NCBI RefSeq assembly: GCF_000741135.1
Contig: NZ_JGYU01000001.1
Coordinates: 186,001-250,000, forward strand
Origin: Bifidobacterium choerinum
GTDB lineage: Bacteria > Actinomycetota > Actinomycetes > Actinomycetales > Bifidobacteriaceae
Direction of reading: 5' to 3'
DNA length: 64,000 nt
In this document: piece by piece, positions 58,741-64,000 of the stretch
Layout: each line of letters starts with the position of its first letter
How positions within the stretch are numbered: position 1 is the stretch's first letter
Notes under the pieces: generated by a model
Database searches by the model: none
What the model was told of the DNA's origin: nothing
What the model saw: the letters and a program-made list of their open reading frames with translations, nothing else
Position numbers and translations under genes: made by a program

Positions 58741-59334
58741 TCACACGCTCGCGGCGGCGACGATCCACAGCCGCGCCGGCGAATCCCAGGCGTTGCATTC
58801 CTCGCCGAAGCCGCGCGCGAGCGGCAGCGTCTGCCGCGGCGTCGCCCAGTCGTCGGCGTTGAGACGGCGTGCGCGCGCCATCGTCTGCGCCAATGGCCGT
58901 ACATGCTTGAAGACGCCGTCGTAGACGAGACGTTCGGCCTGTTCGACGCGGTTGCGCAGCGCCCGCCACAGCCACGTCTCCTCCCATGCGCGCACCGGCA
59001 GTCCGCTGCCGTCGAGCGCGTGCAGCGTCGCCGAGACGAACAACGAGCGTTCCTTGGCGTTCCATGACATCGGCGCGCAGACGCGCAGCCCCACCCTCTG
59101 CGCCGTCTGTCCGATGCGGCACAGGTCGGCGTGCCGGTGCGTGAGCCCTTCGGCGTTCGCGATGCTCGTCAGATGCCAGCCCGAGCATTGCGGGCACGGA
59201 TAGGCGCGGCACTCCCCGCGACCGTCGTTGGCCGATCCCCTGCAGGATGCGAGCGCGAGCAGCGCCTCGTCACGGGTGGGATAGCGCCGTTTGCCGCATC
59301 GTTTGCTGTAGCTGGAACGGTACAGCCGTGCCAT
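58741..59334 (-). CDS. Hypothetical protein with an N-terminal zinc-finger-like region (197 aa)
   Basis: I do not recognise a family. The N-terminus (residues 10-60) is basic and carries cysteines at CGKRRYPT, SCRG, ECRAYPCPQCSGWH, ending in H. This spacing suits a zinc-binding fold like those of small nucleic-acid-associated proteins. The rest is helical, Arg-rich and rich in Trp. Start at 59334 (MARLYRSS) follows GAAGGTGG. It sits 149 bp from the HAD gene and 10 bp before the cutinase gene in the same direction. The frame, length and neighbours support a real gene, but function is open. Confidence 0.65.
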   Translation of the reverse strand: MARLYRSSYSKRCGKRRYPTRDEALLALASCRGSANDGRGECRAYPCPQCSGWHLTSIANAEGLTHRHADLCRIGQTAQRVGLRVCAPMSWNAKERSLFVSATLHALDGSGLPVRAWEETWLWRALRNRVEQAERLVYDGVFKHVRPLAQTMARARRLNADDWATPRQTLPLARGFGEECNAWDSPARLWIVAAASV

Positions 59335-59483
59335 CGCGATCACCACCTTCAATCACAATCATGCCGCCGGCATGGCACACGACGTGCTGCCTTCGATTAC
59401 CGGCGTGTTGCCACCAATTATAGGAACGCGCCACCGGCGGTCAACCTCGCATCGCCGATGGGCGCACGACGTTCACCGAAGGC

Positions 59484-60134
59484 TCACAGACCCAGATGCC
59501 CCTCGCGTTCGGTCACGCTGGGTTCGACGTCGAGCGTAACCGTCGGGAACGCCATCGGGTCGTCGACGAACTTGCGGATGAGCCGCCATTGGCGTTTCGA
59601 GATGCCGATGCGCGAGTCGGGGCGCACGGCGAACACCGGGAACAGCGGACCCGCCGATTCGATGACCTGCTTCGCCCGCACCGTGCATTCCTCGTCGTCG
59701 ATCCATATGATCGGCAGCGGCGTCATCGACTCGTCCTCGATCCCGATCCTGCGCACGACGGTGCGCAGCTTGCCGCCGCGCATGCCGGTGTAGGTGATCG
59801 GGTCGTACCATTGCGCGGTGCGCACGTCGCGGCCATCCCAACCGAGCGTCGCGTTGAGCGCGGCCGTGTACGGCTGCCATGTCGACAGCCAGACGAGTTC
59901 GATCGTGCCGTCGTGCGCGAGGGAGGCCATGTCCGCGGCGAGCTCACGCGACCAATGCACCGGGTAAGCGACGCCGTCGGCCGGCACGGCGGCCTCGCCG
60001 TCGAGGCGGAACGTGACGCCGTCGCCGCTCGCACGCACGGCGTCAGCGCCGGCGAAGGCGTTGAGCACGCCGTCGAAGTCGGTGTAGACGACGGCGCGCG
60101 GTCTTGTCACGTCCAGCGTTCTCGCTTCGTTCAT
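59484..60134 (-). CDS. HAD-domain protein of the type linked to RNA repair proteins (216 aa)
   Basis: VVYTDFDGVLNAF near residues 15-27 is HAD motif I, with D19 and D21. ELVWLSTWQPY is motif II, and PIIWIDDEECTV a motif IV with two acids; the short insert suggests a capless HAD. These blocks resemble the small HAD domains often found beside polynucleotide kinase-ligase modules (the so-called Swiss Army Knife type), so a nucleic-acid 3'-phosphate or nucleotide is a possible substrate. The ATG at 60134 overlaps the stop of the OLD nuclease gene by four bases and also follows AGGGGGA. Confidence 0.8.
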   Translation of the reverse strand: MNEARTLDVTRPRAVVYTDFDGVLNAFAGADAVRASGDGVTFRLDGEAAVPADGVAYPVHWSRELAADMASLAHDGTIELVWLSTWQPYTAALNATLGWDGRDVRTAQWYDPITYTGMRGGKLRTVVRRIGIEDESMTPLPIIWIDDEECTVRAKQVIESAGPLFPVFAVRPDSRIGISKRQWRLIRKFVDDPMAFPTVTLDVEPSVTEREGHLGL

Positions 60135-61759
60135 ATGGTCCCCCTATCGGTTTCACGCGGTGTTTCGCACGGCCGGCCCGTCGCGCCGCCCGTCGTCCGC
60201 ACGACGTCGTTGAGCAGCCGCTGCACGCTCGCGATGCGTCGCGCGACGGCGGCGTCGATCGCCGGCATGACGGCGAGCACGGCGCGCGTCTTGTTCGCCC
60301 GCATCCGGCAGAAGCGCGCCACATCGGCGTCCTTCAGCGTGCCGTCGCGGCGTCTGCGGCGCATCTCCTCGAGTTCGCCGCGTCGGAAGCCGCCGCGCGC
60401 GAGCGCGTCGAAGGCTGCGTTTGCGCCGAGCGCGCGCACGTATTCGCCTTCGAGGTCGGGATACGACACCCACACGTGCTGCGCCGGCAGGTCGCCGACG
60501 CGCACGCCGTAGTCGTGCGCGATCGCGTCGGCCGCGTCGGCGTCGATGAGCTGCGTGAGCGGAACCCGGAAGCCGTGCTCGCCGAAGACGTGCCGCCATG
60601 CCGGCATCTCGCGGCAGCCGCCAGCCTCGAGGACGACGACGCCGTAGGTGTCGAGGTTGCGGCCGGTCACGTCGGCGCAGTGTTCGAGCAGCACGCGGTC
60701 GGTGATACCCTCGACGACGACGACATGCTCGGCGGTGAGCGGCTCGAGGCGGTCGCGCACCCACATGCGCAGCAGCAGCTTGTCGTCGTCGTCGAGGAAG
60801 TCGCGCTGCGGCTGCACGACGTCGTCGGTGCGCACGACGACGATCTCGTCGGGTTCGAATTCGCCGATGATGTCGGGCGCGTGCGTCGCGATGATCTTCT
60901 GGCTCGGGCCGCGCGCGAGCAGCCGCGCGAGGTTGCGTTGGCTCGTCGGGTGCAGATGCGTCTCGGGTTCGTCGATGCCGATGACGCCGGCGTCGTCGTC
61001 GAGCAGGTCGAAGAGGGCGACGACGAAGACTGCGCGCAGGCCTCCCGATTGCGCGCCGAGGTCGCGCTGGCCGTTGGGGCCGCGCAGCTGCAGGCGCACA
61101 CGATCGAAGGGGTCGTCCTCGCGCGCGGTGGCGACGAACACGAGGTCGTCGCCGCGGTAGCATCCCGGCAGTGCGGCCGTCAGCTGACCGGCGATGCGCT
61201 CGCGCAGCGTCCGCAGCGTCCCGGAGCGCCGCAGCGCACCGTCGGCCGCATGTTCGGCCTGGACGAGCGCGCGGCGCTCGTCGCCGAGATCGAGCGTCGC
61301 GAACAGGCGGCGCAGCATCGGCATGTCGCCGGCGTGCAGGTCGGCGTCATCGGGCATCATCGTCCATCCGATCGCGGCGAGCTGCGCGGCCGTCAGCTCG
61401 GCGCCGCCGTCACCCGTCACGACGCGCCGATGGATGTCGAGCGTCTCGCCGTCGGCGCCGACATGCACGTCGAGGCGCAGCCGCACGGCGCCCGCCGCGT
61501 TCATGTCCGGGAAGACGGCGCGCTCGGCGCCGGTGAGCGTCACCTCGACGACGAAGGGCCGCGCCGGATCGCGCACGTCGGCGGCGGTGAGCGTCGCGTA
61601 GAGCCGTGCGCGCGGCGCGCCGAGCAGCAGGTCGATGCAGCGCAGGATCGACGATTTGCCGGATTCGTTCGTGCCGACGAGGACGAGATGGTCGCGCACT
61701 TCGACGTCGAGGTCGACCACACGGCTGTGGTTGCGGATCTTCAATGCGGACAGGCGCAT
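60131..61759 (-). CDS. OLD-family ATPase/TOPRIM endonuclease (542 aa)
   Basis: An SMC/ABC-like ATPase fused to a TOPRIM nuclease domain. Walker A GTNESGKS is at residues 29-36, the signature-like QSGG at 237-240, Walker B GVIGIDEPETH at 258-268, and the H-loop ATH at 291-293. The TOPRIM part has E350 in VVVVEGITD with D354, and the second acidic pair D406/D408 in LIDADAAD. So both the ATPase and the nuclease look intact. OLD proteins occur in phage defence (for example with a UvrD helicase in Gabija) and alone in DNA metabolism. AAGGAGG precedes the ATG. Coupled to the HAD gene. Confidence 0.9.
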   Translation of the reverse strand: MRLSALKIRNHSRVVDLDVEVRDHLVLVGTNESGKSSILRCIDLLLGAPRARLYATLTAADVRDPARPFVVEVTLTGAERAVFPDMNAAGAVRLRLDVHVGADGETLDIHRRVVTGDGGAELTAAQLAAIGWTMMPDDADLHAGDMPMLRRLFATLDLGDERRALVQAEHAADGALRRSGTLRTLRERIAGQLTAALPGCYRGDDLVFVATAREDDPFDRVRLQLRGPNGQRDLGAQSGGLRAVFVVALFDLLDDDAGVIGIDEPETHLHPTSQRNLARLLARGPSQKIIATHAPDIIGEFEPDEIVVVRTDDVVQPQRDFLDDDDKLLLRMWVRDRLEPLTAEHVVVVEGITDRVLLEHCADVTGRNLDTYGVVVLEAGGCREMPAWRHVFGEHGFRVPLTQLIDADAADAIAHDYGVRVGDLPAQHVWVSYPDLEGEYVRALGANAAFDALARGGFRRGELEEMRRRRRDGTLKDADVARFCRMRANKTRAVLAVMPAIDAAVARRIASVQRLLNDVVRTTGGATGRPCETPRETDRGTI

Positions 61760-61817
61760 CCGTCCTCCTTCGTCGGCGCCGCTGATGGTTCCACTGTAGC
61801 CGACTTGGCACGACGAC

Positions 61818-61859
61818 GGGGGCGCCGCGGCACGATCGTCGTCGTGCCGCGGCGCCCCC
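61818..61859. repeat. 18-bp perfect inverted repeat upstream of the OLD gene
   Basis: 61818-61835 is exactly complementary to 61842-61859 with a six-base loop. TACAGT, a possible -10 for the OLD gene, lies between it and the ATG. No plus-strand gene ends here, so a terminator function is not obvious. Behind it, 61860-62315 contains no gene; it holds GCGTTTC (about 62018) with its inverted partner GAAACGC seven bases further on, a possible operator for the nitroreductase. Confidence 0.65.
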
Positions 61860-62315
61860 GAGTATGTTCTTCGCAAAAAAGGGAAAGCCTTCGTCCGCCC
61901 GTGCGCCTCCGTTTCCGCCCTGTCGGGCTCTCGCGCCGCGCATGACGCGCGTCGCAGATCGTCGTGGACGTCGGCGTGCGCCACGTCCTTTGGCTCCCCC
62001 AGCATCGCAGCATCCGCGTTTCGCGACGTGAAACGCCGTATTACGGCCACGTTTCCGCCCGTCCGCGCGCCGACTTCGGCGGTTGCCGCAATCGTTGGAA
62101 CGGCAGCGTTCCCAAGGCCGGCCGACGTGTGGGACGGCGATGCCGGCGCCCCCGCTTCCGTTCACCGTAGGTGGAACGCCGGCGACCCCGCGCGCGGCGC
62201 GGCAGATAATACGAAAGGATGCCCGCGCCCGCCGCGCGCGAGCGGATACAGGGATGGGAGCCGTGCATCGGCCTTTGGCGACGCACGGGCGACGCGGAAG
62301 TGGAAAGGACGATCG

Positions 62316-63002
62316 TTGGATCTTCTCGAAGCCATGCACAGGAGGCACGCGGTGCGTGCGTATACCGACGAGCCGATCGACGCAGGGACGTGCGACGATC
62401 TGCGCGCGCAGATCGTGCGGCTCAACGCCGAGGGCGGACTCGAGATGAGGCTCGTCGCCGACGAGCCGGACGCCTTCGGCAACGCGCTGCTGCATTACGG
62501 CGTGTTCCGTAACGTGCGCAACTATGTGGCGATCGCCGCCGACCAGACGAAGGACTGGGAGCGGCGATGCGGCTACTACGGGGCGCAGGTGCTGCTGCAT
62601 GCCGTGCAGCTCGGGCTCGACACCTGCTGGGTCGGGCTGTCGTTCAGCAAGCATCAGGCGGCGAGGCATGCCGGCATCGGCGCCGACGGCAAGGTGCGCT
62701 TCGCGATCGCCGTCGGCCATGGCGTGACGCATGGCAGGCCGTCACGCTCGAAGACCTACGGGCAGGTCGCCTCGGTCGCGGGGGGCATCGCGGTGCCGAC
62801 GTGGTTCGAACGTGGCGTCGAGGCGGCGCTGCTCGCGCCGAGCGCGCTCAATCAGCAGCGTTTCATGTTCCGGCTCGAGGCCGACGGGCGCACCGTCGCC
62901 GCCGATCCGGGCATCGGCCCGTACACGAAAACCGATTTGGGCATCGCGCAGTACTTCTTCGAGGTCGGCGCGGGGCCGCATGAGCCCTTCGCCTGGCGCT
63001 GA
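62316..63002 (+). CDS. Nitroreductase-family protein (228 aa)
   Basis: FMN-dependent oxidoreductase family. DLLEAMHRRHAVRAYTDEPID at the start is the typical opening with the FMN-phosphate Arg residues; GYYGAQVLLHAVQLGLDTCWVGLSF and EAALLAPSALNQQRFMFRLE match the putative nitroreductase (TM1586-like) group, in which one chain holds two half-domains. The start codon is TTG at 62316, placed six bases after GGAAAGGA; the first ATG downstream would cut off part of the family start. Its end is six bases from the end of the convergent kinase-like gene. Confidence 0.85.
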   Translation: MDLLEAMHRRHAVRAYTDEPIDAGTCDDLRAQIVRLNAEGGLEMRLVADEPDAFGNALLHYGVFRNVRNYVAIAADQTKDWERRCGYYGAQVLLHAVQLGLDTCWVGLSFSKHQAARHAGIGADGKVRFAIAVGHGVTHGRPSRSKTYGQVASVAGGIAVPTWFERGVEAALLAPSALNQQRFMFRLEADGRTVAADPGIGPYTKTDLGIAQYFFEVGAGPHEPFAWR

Positions 63003-63008
63003 GCGGCG

Positions 63009-63593
63009 TCAGCCTTCGGCGCCCGCGCCCTGCGGGTCACGCTGCGTGTGTTCGGCGACGTAGGCGAGGAACTCCGGCGTCTTCGACCAGTACTTCACTC
63101 CCCAGTTCTCGAAGTCCCACGTGTCCTTGTAGGGCTTGCATTCGAAGTCGATGTAGTGGACGACGCCGTCCTCGACGACGAAGTTCGTCGGGAAGTAGTT
63201 GATGTTGAGACGCTTCGCGGCCAGCCGCTTGGCGAGCCGGCGGATCTGCTCGAGATAGTCGTCCTGCATCTGGTCGGCGAGGACGAGCTCGTAGATCGTG
63301 GGCCCGTCGACGTACTCCTTGAGGATGCGGTCGTGGTCGAGGTCGATGTCGAGCATCGCCGGCAGCTTGACGCCCAGTTCGCGCAGCTTGCGGTAGTCGC
63401 GGATCTCGGCCTGCATCTTGTCGGCGTACTGGTAGTAGTCGTACGGCCCGTAGTGGATCTGCTTGAGCACGTAGAGCACCGGCGGATGCGTCTGCGAGCG
63501 CACGAGGAACGAATAGCCGCCATTGCCTTTGCCAAGCAGCCGGAGCACGTCATACGGGGTCCCGTTGACGGTCAGCGTTTTGCACTTTCCCAT
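63009..63593 (-). CDS. Protein-kinase-fold protein, probable pseudokinase (194 aa)
   Basis: Looks like a minimal kinase fold: a glycine-rich loop LLGKGNGGYSFLV (19-31), the ATP-binding Lys K44 in YVLKQI, and a metal-binding Asp D149 in VVHYIDFE. The catalytic loop reads LNINYFPTN (129-137), where the expected HxDxxxxN Asp is replaced by Asn132. The protein is short for a kinase and has no second domain. It may be inactive, bind nucleotide only, or use another base. TACGCT lies seven bases before the ATG at 63593 and no Shine-Dalgarno is visible. Confidence 0.78.
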   Translation of the reverse strand: MGKCKTLTVNGTPYDVLRLLGKGNGGYSFLVRSQTHPPVLYVLKQIHYGPYDYYQYADKMQAEIRDYRKLRELGVKLPAMLDIDLDHDRILKEYVDGPTIYELVLADQMQDDYLEQIRRLAKRLAAKRLNINYFPTNFVVEDGVVHYIDFECKPYKDTWDFENWGVKYWSKTPEFLAYVAEHTQRDPQGAGAEG

Positions 63594-63600
63594 AACGCAA

Positions 63601-63606
63601 AGCGTA
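63601..63606 (-). promoter_or_regulatory. -10-like box seven bases before the kinase-like gene
   Basis: TACGCT on the minus strand, seven bases, then ATG at 63593. Candidate leaderless start. Confidence 0.4.
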
Positions 63607-63751
63607 TCATGCGCCTGTGTTACGACCTGTTGGCCGGCGTCGACCGACGGACGGATCCGGACAGGGATCCGCGGCCTTCTGCGTGCAGTCTCCGACGTCG
63701 CGCGGACATCCTCGATTCCGTGCGCGACGACGTCCGCGATCGCCCTGCCGA

Positions 63752-63997
63752 CTACTGCAGCGGCCGCATCGCGGCGGCGGTCCCGATGGCCGACGCGGCC
63801 GCCGTAAGATTGTCGGCGCCGCCGCTCAGCTGCCGCGAGCGGAGCACGAGCAGCGCCGCGACGACGATCGCCGCGACGAGCATGACGATGACCATGCGTC
63901 GCAGATGCGCGCGCTCCTCGTCGACGGGCGTGCCGCACACCGGGCACACCTTCGCCTGTTCGTTGAGTTCGCTGCCGCAACGTGTACAGCGCCGCAT
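63752..63997 (-). CDS. Small zinc-ribbon membrane protein (81 aa)
   Basis: C4, C7, C18 and C21 form the same CxxC..CxxC ribbon as the protein at 56060-57751, followed by one helix (about residues 34-53) and a short Ala/Gly-rich tail. No other domain. The ATG is three bases from the window end, so its ribosome site cannot be seen. It may be a reduced relative of the larger ribbon protein. The 158 bp between it and the kinase-like gene show no further gene. Confidence 0.7.
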   Translation of the reverse strand: MRRCTRCGSELNEQAKVCPVCGTPVDEERAHLRRMVIVMLVAAIVVAALLVLRSRQLSGGADNLTAAASAIGTAAAMRPLQ

Positions 63998-64000
63998 GGC

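Noticed and set aside
60131..61759. Complete Gabija system
   Set aside because: The OLD-type protein fits GajA in outline, but no UvrD-like helicase (GajB) lies next to it; the coupled gene is a HAD protein.

Overview
The window looks like a chromosome segment of a high-GC Gram-positive actinobacterium, most likely a Bifidobacterium or close relative. The reasons are the codon use, the gene order rpmE / prfA-prmC-sua5-wecA-like, the block dacB-tilS-hpt-ftsH-folBK-DUF3180, and the xylo-oligosaccharide genes built around GH43 enzymes, a ROK regulator and ABC import. I saw no phage, insertion sequence, CRISPR array or rRNA.

Layout. 0-4 kb (mostly minus strand): a small membrane protein and a coupled run of oligoribonuclease, HAD phosphatase and PIF1-like helicase. 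4-5 kb: a small surface protein that looks internally truncated, with an intergenic repeat array behind it. 5-11.5 kb: IMP dehydrogenase, a polyprenyl-phosphate sugar-phosphate transferase, Sua5, PrmC and RF1, with ribosomal protein L31 divergent from them. 11.5-15 kb is gene-poor: one tRNA with anticodon CAT, a coiled-coil membrane protein, a YkoE-like ECF substrate component, and several repeat arrays. 15-30 kb is a xylose / xylo-oligosaccharide locus: ROK repressor, xylulokinase, an ABC sugar importer (binding lipoprotein plus two permeases) followed by a GH43 xylosidase, a divergent LacI regulator, two more GH43 proteins and xylose isomerase. Together they would import xylo-oligosaccharides, cut them to xylose and convert xylose to xylulose 5-phosphate. 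30-35.6 kb: flavodoxin-fold oxidoreductase, O-acetylhomoserine sulfhydrylase, a short peptide deformylase, EttA and a TesB thioesterase. 35.6-42.4 kb: DUF3180, a degenerate FolB-FolK-like protein, FtsH, Hpt, TilS and a PBP4-type carboxypeptidase. 42.4-49.4 kb: an ABC exporter, two GT2 glycosyltransferases and an AI-2E/PerM-type protein. 49.6-52.8 kb: a stand-alone GH94 cellobiose phosphorylase and an Asp-Asp-Phe tRNA operon. 52.9-64 kb is the least understood part: zinc-ribbon membrane proteins, a DUF2130 coiled-coil protein with a possible nuclease core, a cutinase-type lipoprotein, and an OLD-type ATPase/TOPRIM nuclease translationally coupled to a small HAD protein, followed by a TTG-start nitroreductase and a kinase-fold protein that lacks its catalytic Asp.

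Three patterns run across the window. (1) At least five intergenic regions hold tandem repeats with unrelated or only partly related sequences but nearly the same period, 51-53 bp (about five helical turns). (2) Many 3' ends carry unusually long, perfect inverted repeats (17-29 bp), usually without a clear T tract. (3) Seven genes have a TANNNT-like box (TTTAAT in one case) 6-8 nt before the start codon and little or no Shine-Dalgarno sequence, which suggests leaderless mRNAs.

All calls come from reading the sequence by eye. No database search, structure prediction or statistics were run.
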